Shown here one piece after another: positions 8,831 to 16,791 of a DNA stretch of 20,711 nucleotides. The translations under genes and the position numbers were made by a program. The stretch is from assembly GCA_910587495.1 (NCBI GenBank), contig CAJUMT010000036.1, positions 1 to 20,711 on the forward strand, read 5' to 3'. The stretch's first letter is position 1, and the number at the start of each line of letters is the position of its first letter. Source of the stretch: an uncultured Lachnospiraceae bacterium (GTDB lineage Bacteria > Bacillota_A > Clostridia > Lachnospirales > Lachnospiraceae). A model generated the notes under the pieces. The model saw nothing but the letters and a program-made list of their open reading frames with translations. It was not told the DNA's origin and made no database searches.

Positions 8831-9183
8831 ATTTACGAAAATTTAAAGAAAATATTGTTTTGCCGGTGGATTTGGCTTATACTGAAAATGATATTCGTAA
8901 AGAGGCAGAAACTGGAAATATTTCCGCATCTGTCAGCCTTATGGATATCGGGGCGAAAACTTCGTCGGCATATCAGAAATATATCCATGCGTCGTGTACA
9001 GTATTTGTAAACGGACCCATGGGAATTTTCGAGGAAGAAGCCACAGAATACGGCATAACAGACGTGATTTCCTATATCTGTGCAGGCGGAGACGCGTCAG
9101 TCCGTTTTCTGACAGGGGAAGAACTTCCTGTGGTCAAAGCATTGCGCCGCGGCGCAAATGTCCCGGAAAGAGCAGGAATATGA
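8831..9183 (+). pseudogene. Remnant of a phosphoglycerate kinase-like gene
   Basis: In the frame ending at TGA 9181-9183, the translation resembles the C-terminal half of phosphoglycerate kinase. ENIVLPVDLAY matches the LLPVD strand, SLMDIGAKT the MGLDIGPKT loop, and TVFVNGPMGIFE the TVVWNGPMGVFE nucleotide loop. ICAGGDASVRFLTGEELP matches STGGGASLEFLEGKELP. About 35 residues normally between GPMGVFE and the GGGAS block are missing, as is the whole N-terminal half. No credible start or ribosome site leads into it. It cannot be a working kinase, although residues 8941-9180 could still be expressed as a short peptide. Its stop overlaps the ATG of the next remnant (ATGA), suggesting the two were once coupled genes. 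Confidence 0.65.
8844..8920 (+). repeat. 77-bp diverged direct repeat, copy A
   Basis: These 77 bases lie within the kinase-like remnant and match 9718-9794 without gaps, with about 8 differences, all of them transitions. The unit encodes the segment around VDLAYTEN of the phosphoglycerate kinase-like protein. Confidence 0.85.
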
Positions 9184-9585
9184 AGATCGATATTTTGGGA
9201 TAGGGACAGAGGTACAGACAGTAGATATTCCGGAAGGCAGTCTGATGGAAGTACCGACGCCTAATGCGGTGGAATAATGATCTGGCAGGGAAAGAGGAAT
9301 GCCCATGTATGCCGTGCTGTCGGCTCTTCTTGACGAGCTGTACGAAGCGGGCGTAAAATCAGAAGATATTATGCTTGTCTTTGCGCTCGTAAGCCACAGA
9401 TGCCATACAGAGGAAGAGATGCGGAAACTGGCGGGAGATGTAGGCCTACAATAAAACCCGCTGTGTGGATGCAGACCCTTCCGACTGTGTGCATCTGGGA
9501 ACAACAGCCCACGGAACGCCGGTGGATATTACCCGGACAGTGGCGGAAGCCGCAAGAAAAGGCGGTGTAGCACGCCTGCAAGATG
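9180..9585 (+). pseudogene. Remnant of a LarA-like (DUF2088, lactate racemase family) gene
   Basis: Pieces of a LarA/DUF2088 N-terminal domain appear in several frames. MKIDILG (9180-9200) runs into TAG; a frame change gives IGTEVQTVDIPEGSLMEV, which ends in TAA near 9276. From 9306, LLDELYEAGVKSEDIM and FALVSHRCHTEEEMRKLAGD match the LarA motif around ALGTHRxxTxEE. A further shift gives VHLGTTAHGTPVDITRTVAEA, matching the family's LGTTSRGTPV block. LarA proteins are nickel-pincer racemases of about 420 residues; here only about a third survives, with stops, deletions and frameshifts, so no function is left. Confidence 0.7.
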
Positions 9586-9598
9586 AAGATGGTATAAG

Positions 9599-9633
9599 CC
9601 GAAACAAGGAAGGCGTCTTTGTTTCGGTTTTTT
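9599..9633 (+). terminator. Intrinsic terminator after the LarA-like remnant
   Basis: CCGAAACAAGG (9599-9609) pairs with CTTTGTTTCGG (9617-9627), an 11-bp stem with one G-U pair, followed by six T at 9628-9633. It would end the nadABC transcript that reads through the decayed region. Confidence 0.85.
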
Positions 9634-9717
9634 GCTGATAATAAAAGTTGCACGATTCTTGACAACTTGGTGGTTATATCAGTTTAAGGATAGAACACTC
9701 ATTGGGAAGGGAAAAAA

Positions 9718-9794
9718 TAAAGAAAGTATTGTCTTGCTGGTAGATTTGGCTTATACTGAAAACAATATTCGTAAAGAAGCAGAGACTGGAAATA
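9718..9794 (+). repeat. 77-bp diverged direct repeat, copy B
   Basis: A second copy of 8844-8920 at about 69 of 77 identical bases, in direct orientation 874 bp away. It sits just upstream of the DUF1801-like gene and carries none of the downstream kinase-like sequence. The stretch between the terminator and this repeat (9634-9717) has TTGACA at 9659-9664 but no good -10 box, so I call no promoter there. Confidence 0.85.
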
Positions 9795-9810
9795 GGCAGG
9801 GGGGATAAAG

Positions 9811-10221
9811 ATGTGGACGTGTCCGAAGTGCGGGCGTACTTTTAAGAGGCAGGAGCAGAGCCATTACTGCGGGAAAGCGCCGGAAACGGTGGATGAATAT
9901 ATTGCGGCACAACCGGAAGATGTGCGGGAATATCTGAAAGAAATAAGGAAAGCGCTTTGCGCGGCGCTGCCGGAGGCGGAGGAGAGGATTTCATGGAGTA
10001 TGCCGACTTATTGGAAGAATCATAATATCATTCAGTTTGCCGGTTTTAAAAACCATGTAGGTTTGTATCCGGGGCCGGAGGCTGTCCGGGAATTTTCCGA
10101 ACGTCTGAAAGATTACAAGACCAGCAAGGGGACGATACAGCTTCCATACAGCAGGCCGGTTCCGGCAGAACTGATCTTTGATATTGCCAGGTGGTGTTAT
10201 GAAACGGGGAACCATCCGTAA
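9811..10221 (+). CDS. DUF1801-like protein with N-terminal zinc ribbon
   Basis: A 136-residue protein of unknown function. Residues 1-20 contain CPKCGRTF and HYC, a likely Cys3His zinc knuckle. The rest resembles the DUF1801/YdhG fold: EYIAAQPEDVREYLKEIRK, then AEERISWSMPTYW, NHVGLYPGPEAV, SKGTIQLPYSRPVP and a final helix. The family has been linked to iron handling in Bacillus (Fra/YdhG), but that role is not shown here. AGGGGGG at 9798-9804 is the ribosome site, 6 bases before ATG. The next gene follows within 45 bases. Confidence 0.8.
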   Translation: MWTCPKCGRTFKRQEQSHYCGKAPETVDEYIAAQPEDVREYLKEIRKALCAALPEAEERISWSMPTYWKNHNIIQFAGFKNHVGLYPGPEAVREFSERLKDYKTSKGTIQLPYSRPVPAELIFDIARWCYETGNHP

Positions 10222-10265
10222 CTTTGTATCAACGAAGGAAGAGGAATTTTTTCGGAGGAGATATT

Positions 10266-10679
10266 ATGCTTGAAAATATACCATCTCAATCAATGATGAC
10301 TGAATTACTTGGACAGTCCTTGTATGAAGTCTGGCAATTGTTATGTTCAGCTATTGACGAAAAATACGATATGGAACGGTTATGGAATACCGGTGGTAAG
10401 AATTGGACTTATGAGTATAAGTATCGCAGAGGAGGAAAAACCCTCTGCAGCTTATACGCCAAAAGTAGTTGTGTTGGTTTCATGATTATTTTTGGGAAAG
10501 ATGAAAGGGCAAGATTTGATGCTATAAGGGATACCCTTTCTAATGCTGTTTGCAGGCAATATGATAAGGCAAAAATCTATCGTGACGGGAAATGGGTTAT
10601 GTTTGAACCGGTCAATACGGCTGATTTTGATGATTACATGAAATTGTTGGCTATCAAAAGAAAACCGAATCGGAAATAA
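10266..10679 (+). CDS. DUF3788-like protein
   Basis: A 137-residue soluble protein resembling the DUF3788 family: an N-terminal LLGQSLYEVWQLL helix, the WTYEYKYRRGGKTLCSLY segment, GFMIIFGKDER and a final KWVMFEPV strand with a short helix. The function is unknown. I placed the start at ATG 10266 because GGAGGAG lies at 10254-10260; an in-frame ATG at 10224 has no ribosome site. It lies 44 bases behind the DUF1801-like gene. Such small pairs occur as cargo of accessory regions, and no partner gene hints at a pathway. Confidence 0.75.
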   Translation: MLENIPSQSMMTELLGQSLYEVWQLLCSAIDEKYDMERLWNTGGKNWTYEYKYRRGGKTLCSLYAKSSCVGFMIIFGKDERARFDAIRDTLSNAVCRQYDKAKIYRDGKWVMFEPVNTADFDDYMKLLAIKRKPNRK

Positions 10680-10776
10680 CAATTCCGGTCTGGCTATGAA
10701 TCAATCAAATAAAAACGAAAGGCATAGGATGTCATTACAGGAATTGCAGAAAGAAAAAAGGTATATCCGCTGATAT

Positions 10777-10822
10777 AAAGGCATTTGATGATATTGGATA
10801 TTGTCAAATGTCTTTTCTTTTT
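10777..10822 (+). terminator. Intrinsic terminator before the TetR gene
   Basis: AAAGGCATTTGA (10777-10788) pairs with TCAAATGTCTTT (10804-10815) with one G-U pair, and a T-rich run follows to 10822. It isolates the TetR promoter from the genes upstream. Confidence 0.8.
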
Positions 10823-10852
10823 GTGATTGCATGGCAAAATTTCAAAAACGTA

Positions 10853-10903
10853 TTGACACGGTGTCAGCCATGGGCTATAATACAGATGCTGACACAACGT
10901 CAG
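10853..10903 (+). promoter_or_regulatory. TetR gene promoter with two operator-like palindromes
   Basis: TTGACA (10853-10858), a 17-base spacer and TATAAT (10876-10881) form a near-perfect promoter. TGACAC-G-GTGTCA (10854-10866) is a perfect inverted repeat covering the -35 box. CTGAC-ACAAC-GTCAG (10889-10903) is a second one just after the start of transcription. The two sites align as TGACAC(GG/AA)(T/C)GTCAG, 36 bases apart. This arrangement suggests autorepression by the TetR protein encoded directly downstream. Confidence 0.8.
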
Positions 10904-10922
10904 AATGGGAGGGAGGTGCAAA

Positions 10923-11546
10923 ATGCCAAAGGGGTCTGAAGAACTGACAGCAGCAAGAAAAGAAGAGATCATAACAGCCTGTGCCGAGTTGTATAAGACC
11001 ATGAGTTTTAAGGAAATCACCATCAAGGAAATCGGGAATGCGACTACCTTTACCCGGACTTCCATCTATAATTACTTTCAGACAAAGGAAGAAATTTTTT
11101 TGGCCCTGCTGCAGAGAGAATATGAATTATGGGTTCACACTTTGAAACAGATTAAGGTGGGGCATGAAAAGATGACCGGGGAAGAATTTGCGGATGCACT
11201 GGCCCATTCGCTGGAAGAGCGGGAAAACCTTTTGAAGATTATGTCCATGAACCACTATGATATGGAGGATAACAGCCGGATTGAACGGCTGATTGAATTT
11301 AAAGTGGTATATGGGAAGTCACTGGCGGAGGTCAGGAATTGTCTGGATAAGTTTTTCCCGGAAATGACTGTTCAGGATAAGCAGAACTTTATCTTCTCTT
11401 TTTTCCCGTTTATGTTTGGGATATACCCGTATACGGTGGTGACGGAAAAACAGAGGGAAGCAATGGCAAAGGCAAAAGTGAATTATGTGTATATGACGGT
11501 TTATGAAATCACATATGCCGAGGTTAAAAAATTGTTGGGCGTGTGA
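10923..11546 (+). CDS. TetR family transcriptional regulator
   Basis: A 207-residue DNA-binding repressor. Residues 9-65 form the TetR helix-turn-helix: ARKEEIITACAELY, FKEITIKEIGNATTFTRTSIYNYFQTKEEIFLALL. The remainder is an all-helical ligand and dimer domain that I cannot assign to a ligand. ATG 10923 is preferred over the in-frame ATG 10905 because GGAGGGAGG at 10908-10916 sits just ahead of it. It precedes the flavodoxin lipoprotein gene by 110 bases, and TetR-flavodoxin pairs of this kind are common in clostridia. Its target is therefore probably its own promoter plus the flavodoxin, which is now broken. Confidence 0.9.
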   Translation: MPKGSEELTAARKEEIITACAELYKTMSFKEITIKEIGNATTFTRTSIYNYFQTKEEIFLALLQREYELWVHTLKQIKVGHEKMTGEEFADALAHSLEERENLLKIMSMNHYDMEDNSRIERLIEFKVVYGKSLAEVRNCLDKFFPEMTVQDKQNFIFSFFPFMFGIYPYTVVTEKQREAMAKAKVNYVYMTVYEITYAEVKKLLGV

Positions 11547-11656
11547 GTACCAGGAAAAAATATGTCCATGACGGCAGGCAGCGAATATCCCCAGAGGGCA
11601 TATGAATTTGGAAAATCTTTAAGGTAACAAAATAAAAGTATGGAGGAGAATGATCT

Positions 11657-12142
11657 ATGAAAAAAATTACTATCTGTTTTAATGGCACTTGCACTCGTAC
11701 TGGGCCTTACCGCTTGCGGTAGCGGGAAGAATGCAGGAGATTCATCACACGGCACTGAATCGGAAACTTCTGTGCAGACCGCACAGGAAGAAAGCGGTAC
11801 GAAACAGGATACGGATGCATCCGGTCCATCATCTGACACACAGGAACCGGAACAGAGCGACGAACCGTCAGCGGAAGAAGCGGACGGGTCGGAAGCAAAG
11901 GCACTGGTTGTTTATTTTTCGGCTACGGGAAATACGAAAGCAGTTGCGGAAACGCTGGCGGGACTGCAGAATGCGGATATCTATGAAATCGTGCCGGAAC
12001 AGCCTTATACGGATGAAGATCTGAATTACAATGACCGTACTACGCGTGCAACGGCGGAACAGAATGACCCGGATGCCCGACCTGCCATACAGGGCAGCAT
12101 AACGGATCTTGAGCAGTATGATGTCTTCTATGTGGGCTATCC
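11657..12142 (+). pseudogene. Flavodoxin lipoprotein, 5' part, split by a mobile element
   Basis: The frame from about 11660 encodes a lipoprotein signal (KLLSVLMALALVLGLTACG, lipobox LTAC), a Ser/Glu/Asp-rich linker and a flavodoxin domain with the FMN phosphate loop YFSATGNTKAVAETLA. It ends in family sequence at DVFYVGYP (codon 12141-12143), after which 12 foreign residues and a stop follow. The natural continuation IWWGDMPRILYTF lies at 19970. The ribosome site GGAGGAG (11642-11648) points to ATG 11657, but seven A after that ATG put the signal peptide out of frame; six would restore MKKLLSVL. Translation from ATG 11682 would keep the frame but lose the basic N-region. The original gene would have encoded about 242 residues. 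It acted as an exported, membrane-tethered electron carrier or reductase (inference from family). Confidence 0.88.
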
Positions 12143-12172
12143 TAATATGGAGCAAGGTTTTGATTGTGTATT

Positions 12173-12186
12173 GTGTGTATAGCGTT
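12173..12186 (+). repeat. Subterminal direct repeat, left
   Basis: GTGTGTATAGCGTT, identical to 19904-19917 and in the same orientation. It lies about 30 bases inside the left junction. A recombinase binding site is the natural reading, but this is inference. Confidence 0.8.
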
Positions 12187-12253
12187 TGTAAAATGGGGGA
12201 AATAGGAACAGTATGCACAAAATGGTGATAATTGTATATGGTGTTGTAGTTGC

Positions 12254-12293
12254 TGGCTTGTAGAAGTAAGATTCTAGAAGCCAATTTTTATTT
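12254..12293 (+). terminator. Terminator at the left end of the element
   Basis: TGGCTTGTAGAA (12254-12265) pairs with TTCTAGAAGCCA (12272-12283), 12 bp with one mismatch and a 6-base loop, followed by ATTTTTATTT. It would stop transcripts entering from the flavodoxin promoter and so protect the element's own regulation. Confidence 0.8.
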
Positions 12294-12313
12294 CCGGTAT
12301 TAAGCAACAGAAC

Positions 12314-12342
12314 TTCAAAACTCAGAGGTGCTGTGGTATAAT
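12314..12342 (+). promoter_or_regulatory. Promoter of the Avs-like gene
   Basis: A perfect TATAAT at 12337-12342 preceded by TG (extended -10), with a weak -35 TTCAAA at 12314-12319 at 17-base spacing. It lies about 100 bases before ATG 12445 and just after the left-end terminator. Confidence 0.6.
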
Positions 12343-12444
12343 AATTGCAGATTGGACAATATATGCCAATATCAGTAAAAAGAATAGGCTCAAATTTGGG
12401 ATACAGTGATATTGGTTTACTATATGAAGGATGAGGGAATTGAA

Positions 12445-14946
12445 ATGCAAATAAACTGGGAAAGCTTTGCTACATATAATCATGATATATGTGGGATTCG
12501 GTTTAAGTTCGAAGACTTGTGTCGTCAGTTATTTGCTAATGAGAATCTTTCTGGAAATAAGCAGTTCAGGTATCTCCATGCTAATCCGAATAATCATGGA
12601 TTGGAAACAGAACCTATTTATGATGAAACGAACAAGCGATGGATTGGTTTTCAGGCAAAATTTTTTGATCAGGATGTGCATTATGAACAGATAAAACATT
12701 CTGCAGAAAAGATAGTGGAATACTATACAGGTAAAGATGGAGTTGTTGATCTTGTATATCTTTTTTGCAATAAGGCAATTACATCCACGGCGAAACAATA
12801 TGTAAATGCAGTAGAATGTTTAATAAAAGCGAATATAGATGTGCAACTCGTTACGGATACAACAGTTCTCGATCTCATAAGGAACAAATATCCTTACCTT
12901 GGTTTATACTATTTTGGAAATCATACGATTCAGAAGGAATGGTTTGCAACTCACACAAGTTATATGTTAGATGAACTTGGAGAACGCTATAACCGTGACT
13001 TCAATGTTGGAACTATATTTATGGATGAACTTTCCTTATTCATTCATGATCGAAGAGCAGCAGAATATCTTAATGCGAAGAAGACAGTTCTCCTTGATGA
13101 GATAAGCGAACTGTTATACCGAAGCAATAAAAGAGATTATTTAAGGAAACTGGAAGAAGTAGTCTTAGCCCTTCCAGATGTGAATATTGAAACGCTATAT
13201 CATTCTATCGAGTGGAATAGTACGGTTCGATTGGCTGTTGCAACCTTTTTAGATAATTTTGGAGAAGAACTCAAAAAGCTAGAGGCAGAGAGAGATAGAC
13301 AGTATATACTTTCCTTTGACAGTGAAAAGGAGCGGAAAGAGCGAGAGGAAGCCCTAAAAGAATACCATAATTTGGGGAGTAAGATTCGTGACATAGATAT
13401 ATTGATAAATCTTCCGAACAGGATAGAAATTTCCGAAAGAGAAAAGCGGTTGCTTTATGGAGATATACTAACTATTTATGGCAAAGCCGGAGTTGGCAAG
13501 TCACAGCTGCTGGCCTCGAAGACACAGAGTCTTTTAGATGAAGGGCGAATAGGGGTGTTATTAGTAGCAGGCATCTATTTTACCGATGATCCAGTCCATG
13601 AGCAGATTATGAAAAACTTAAGACTTGACTACAGCTTTGAAGATCTGATTGATATTTTGGAAACTATCGGTGAAAGAGATAATTGTATCGTACCAATTTT
13701 TATAGATGCTCTTAATGAGACATGGAATAGAAAACTGTGGAAATCGGGTCTGCTTGCTATTATAGATAAGATTAAAGAGAACCCTATGGTTAAATTGATT
13801 CTATCCTATCGACCAGAATATGAAAAGCTGATTTTGCCGGATTCCTTTCTGGAAGGTCGGGGAGATATTGTAACCATGCTGCATAGAGGTTTTGAGGATA
13901 ACAGTATCTCAGCGGCAAGTGAGTTCCTGAATCACTATAATATCCCATTTACACCACTGGAATATTTTGGCTATGAAATGTCAAATCCGCTTTTCCTTAC
14001 TCTGTATTGCAAAACATACAATGGTGAAGAGGTTAGTTTACCTATATTGTATGATCGAGTGATTAAAGACGCCAATAGCAATATTTCCCGGGTTCTCAGA
14101 GTGGAATTGAGGCAAAAAGGGTATACAGAGGATGATGATATTTTAAGTCCGCTTATTATGGAAATTGCGGAATGGTTAGTATCACATGATGAAAGATCTA
14201 TTTCTCAGAAGGATTTGGCACAGCTGTTTTTTTGGATTGAATATGGATTGAACGTGGTACCTTTTGTACGTCATCTTGTAAAGGAACATATTCTTCATGA
14301 TTCCATTTTTGATGGAAAGGAAACACTATATTTTGCTTTTGATCAGATGAATGACTATTACTGCGCAAAAGCAATTATAAAAAAGTGCCAATCGAAAGAT
14401 GAAGTTCGTAGATATCTATCCGAGAAAATTCTGGGAATAAAGAATGGGGAAATGGGTAATTCCTGGAACATTGATTTGTTTGTAAATGCCTGTGCATTAT
14501 ATGCAGCAAAGTATGGTGAAGAGTGTATTGACATAATTGATGACCTGGAAAACTCCGATGATAAATGGCAGGTTTTCTCAAGGTATATTGATTCTTTTCA
14601 ATGGCGGGATACTCGGTATATTCCAACAAGCCATTTTAGAGATTTATTGAAAAAATATCCTTGCAATCCGGAAGACTTGTGGCCGATGCTGATTGGAAAT
14701 AGCGTGAAAGTTTCACATCCATTTAATGCGGATTTTCTGCATCACTTTCTCTTAAGTTATAAGCTAAATAAGAGAGATTACCTCTGGACAATTTATGTAA
14801 ATGAACTAACAGAGGATGATAATAACAGAATAGTACAACTTATTCAGATGTATGACAAAGGAGAAAAACTCAAAATATCAAATGAAAAGCAGATGGAGCT
14901 GCTTTTGACCTTGTTCGGATGGCTTTTGACTTCATCCAATCGATGA
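12445..14946 (+). CDS. Avs-like STAND NTPase with N-terminal nuclease domain (5' part of an interrupted gene)
   Basis: An 833-residue product with the layout of antiviral Avs (AVAST) sensors. Residues 20-75 hold a likely PD-(D/E)XK nuclease: FEDLCRQLF, then GLETEP (Glu54) and GFQAKFF (Gln70-Ala-Lys72). A helical linker follows. The STAND NTPase has Walker A GKAGVGKS (346-353), Walker B FIDALNE (419-425) and the sensor segment SYRPEY (Arg456). Avs proteins recognise conserved phage proteins through a long C-terminal repeat region, then tetramerise and cut DNA. Here the frame stops at TGA 14944-14946 after SSNR and continues open in the same frame for 615 more codons. I start at ATG 12445 (GAGGGAA at 12433-12439); a GTG at 12406 in frame has no ribosome site. 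The Avs subtype cannot be named by eye. Confidence 0.8.
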   Translation: MQINWESFATYNHDICGIRFKFEDLCRQLFANENLSGNKQFRYLHANPNNHGLETEPIYDETNKRWIGFQAKFFDQDVHYEQIKHSAEKIVEYYTGKDGVVDLVYLFCNKAITSTAKQYVNAVECLIKANIDVQLVTDTTVLDLIRNKYPYLGLYYFGNHTIQKEWFATHTSYMLDELGERYNRDFNVGTIFMDELSLFIHDRRAAEYLNAKKTVLLDEISELLYRSNKRDYLRKLEEVVLALPDVNIETLYHSIEWNSTVRLAVATFLDNFGEELKKLEAERDRQYILSFDSEKERKEREEALKEYHNLGSKIRDIDILINLPNRIEISEREKRLLYGDILTIYGKAGVGKSQLLASKTQSLLDEGRIGVLLVAGIYFTDDPVHEQIMKNLRLDYSFEDLIDILETIGERDNCIVPIFIDALNETWNRKLWKSGLLAIIDKIKENPMVKLILSYRPEYEKLILPDSFLEGRGDIVTMLHRGFEDNSISAASEFLNHYNIPFTPLEYFGYEMSNPLFLTLYCKTYNGEEVSLPILYDRVIKDANSNISRVLRVELRQKGYTEDDDILSPLIMEIAEWLVSHDERSISQKDLAQLFFWIEYGLNVVPFVRHLVKEHILHDSIFDGKETLYFAFDQMNDYYCAKAIIKKCQSKDEVRRYLSEKILGIKNGEMGNSWNIDLFVNACALYAAKYGEECIDIIDDLENSDDKWQVFSRYIDSFQWRDTRYIPTSHFRDLLKKYPCNPEDLWPMLIGNSVKVSHPFNADFLHHFLLSYKLNKRDYLWTIYVNELTEDDNNRIVQLIQMYDKGEKLKISNEKQMELLLTLFGWLLTSSNR

Positions 14947-14970
14947 CTGAGGGATTATACGTCAAAAGCA

Positions 14971-16791
14971 ATGATAGAAATTCTGAAGGAGCATTTTCAT
15001 CTATGTCAGATTATTCTTGCGAAGTTTAAGAAAGTAAATGATCCTTATATAATTCAGCGTCTATATGGAATTGTGTTTGGCGCCTGCTGTAAGAGGATAG
15101 ATACAAAGAGCTTTCAGACATTAGCAGAGTATGTTTATCATACCGTGTTTGATCAAGAAAAAGTATATCCTGATATTTTGCTAAGAGATTATGCCAGGTT
15201 GATTATTGAGCGATTTCTGTACGAGGATCCAGAATATACTGGTATGATAGATAGAGAGAAAATTATACCTCCATATAATTCTGACCCTATACCGGAAATA
15301 GAGGATCAACACTATCTGGAGAAAGAATATAATGGAGCAATGTATTGGCTGATGCATTCGATGCGTTTTGAAGGCATGGGAATGTATGGAGATTTTGGCC
15401 GTTATGTTTTCCAGAGTGCTCTTCATAACTTTGATGTGGATGACAAGAAGATATTTAATTATGCTGTCTATTACATTCAGACGGAACTAGGGTTTTCCGA
15501 AGAATATTTTGAAGAACATGACCAGCATTGTGGCGGCTATGGTAGAAATCAGACCATTAAGATTGAAAGAATTGGGAAAAAGTATCAATGGATTACAATG
15601 TATAATATGCTGGCTCGTATTTCTGATCATTGCAAGATGATTGACTCTTGGAATTATTCAGAGGAAGAAGGTGTTCAATTTGAAGGGGCATGGGAGCTTT
15701 ATATCAGAGATTTTGATCCAACTTTGAATCAAAACTTTATGACTTGTGATGTTGCACCAAAATTCGATGTATTGGATGAGCTTCCAGCTAAGGGAAAAGA
15801 AGAAAATAAAACTGCTGATATTTCTACGGCGGATGCACAGCAGGTCTGGCTTGAGACAAAGGGAATCTTTTTCGAAGAGTTGAAGGATACATTGATTTTG
15901 ACCGATCATCATGGGATAAAGTGGATATGCTTGACGAAGTATTGTGACACAGGGCGTAAAGACCTGAATACAGAAAAGCTATTGGTATGGAGTTGGTTAT
16001 ATGCTTATTTCGTCAGTCCGGAGCAGGCAGATGAGCTCTTCCGATGTGATGGAAACAGACAATCCGTTATTACACGTGATACAGCATCCTATCATGAAAC
16101 ATCTTCTGTCTTTAGCAGAGAATATCCCTGGTCACCGAGTTGCAAGGAATTAAATGCATATGCTTGGGTGGATGCGCAAATTAAAACCGGCGAGTATGAA
16201 ACAGTTAAAGAGATAATAGAAGTTCCGGATATTTCTCTGATAGAGGCCTTATTTTGTGAACATGGTGGTTTGGTTGAAGACAAAGAGCAGAAAGAGGAAG
16301 AGTTTGCGGAGGACGGGGAAGAGGACTTTGAAATTCCAGCGATTCAGTTCAAAGAGAGAATCAGAAAACGAGAAATTGAGAAAGAAATTGGTAAAATACT
16401 TCATGCAACAACAGATTTGTTGTGGGAAGCAGAATACGATGCAACAAAAGAGAATGCAATTTCTCAAAGTCTGCCGTGTTCCAAACTCATCGAAACAATG
16501 AGCTTGAGACAACAACAGGAAGATGGGTTTTATTATGACTCTAATGGAATACTGGCAGCTTTTGATACGGATTTAACTCAAAAAGTTAACAGTGTTGTTG
16601 TTCGGAAGGATATCTTGGATACTTTCCTCAGCAAGACCGGGATGAAGCTTGTTTGGTTGGTAGATGCCGAAAAAGAAATTCACGCTGGGGATTATTCTAT
16701 TACAAAGTGGAGTGATTGGGAGGCTGTATTTATCTATGAAGGAGATGGCATAGCAGGTGAAATCCATAGACTTCAAGGCAAAGAAAGCTAA
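14971..16791 (+). CDS. C-terminal sensor part of the interrupted Avs-like protein
   Basis: 606 residues in the same frame as the preceding gene, separated from it by one TGA and 8 sense codons (LRDYTSKA). ATG 14971 has no proper ribosome site: the nearest GAGGG is about 17 bases upstream. A separate gene is therefore unlikely. The sequence is helical and repeat-like at first (DPYIIQRLYGIVFGACCKR), then contains GDFGRYVFQSALHNF, IERIGKKYQWITMYNMLARIS and a C-terminal beta-rich part. From memory, GRYVFQ and ERIGKKYQWI type segments are typical of the C-terminal end of Avs-type STAND proteins; I could not check this. With the TGA read as one residue, the whole is 1448 residues, a normal Avs size. 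It may be made only by readthrough or reinitiation, or not at all. Confidence 0.7.
   Translation: MIEILKEHFHLCQIILAKFKKVNDPYIIQRLYGIVFGACCKRIDTKSFQTLAEYVYHTVFDQEKVYPDILLRDYARLIIERFLYEDPEYTGMIDREKIIPPYNSDPIPEIEDQHYLEKEYNGAMYWLMHSMRFEGMGMYGDFGRYVFQSALHNFDVDDKKIFNYAVYYIQTELGFSEEYFEEHDQHCGGYGRNQTIKIERIGKKYQWITMYNMLARISDHCKMIDSWNYSEEEGVQFEGAWELYIRDFDPTLNQNFMTCDVAPKFDVLDELPAKGKEENKTADISTADAQQVWLETKGIFFEELKDTLILTDHHGIKWICLTKYCDTGRKDLNTEKLLVWSWLYAYFVSPEQADELFRCDGNRQSVITRDTASYHETSSVFSREYPWSPSCKELNAYAWVDAQIKTGEYETVKEIIEVPDISLIEALFCEHGGLVEDKEQKEEEFAEDGEEDFEIPAIQFKERIRKREIEKEIGKILHATTDLLWEAEYDATKENAISQSLPCSKLIETMSLRQQQEDGFYYDSNGILAAFDTDLTQKVNSVVVRKDILDTFLSKTGMKLVWLVDAEKEIHAGDYSITKWSDWEAVFIYEGDGIAGEIHRLQGKES

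Noticed and set aside
9659..9690. TTGACA upstream of the DUF1801-like gene as a promoter
   Set aside because: No acceptable -10 box lies at 16-18 bases; the candidates are TTTAAG or TATATC at wrong or poor positions.
11562..11627. Small ORF of 21 codons between the TetR and flavodoxin genes
   Set aside because: It matches nothing I recognise and its ribosome site is weak; most likely chance or a remnant.
14944..14946. Selenocysteine decoding of the TGA in the Avs-like gene
   Set aside because: No conserved cysteine is expected there, I see no SECIS-like hairpin directly after it, and the family is not known to contain selenoproteins.
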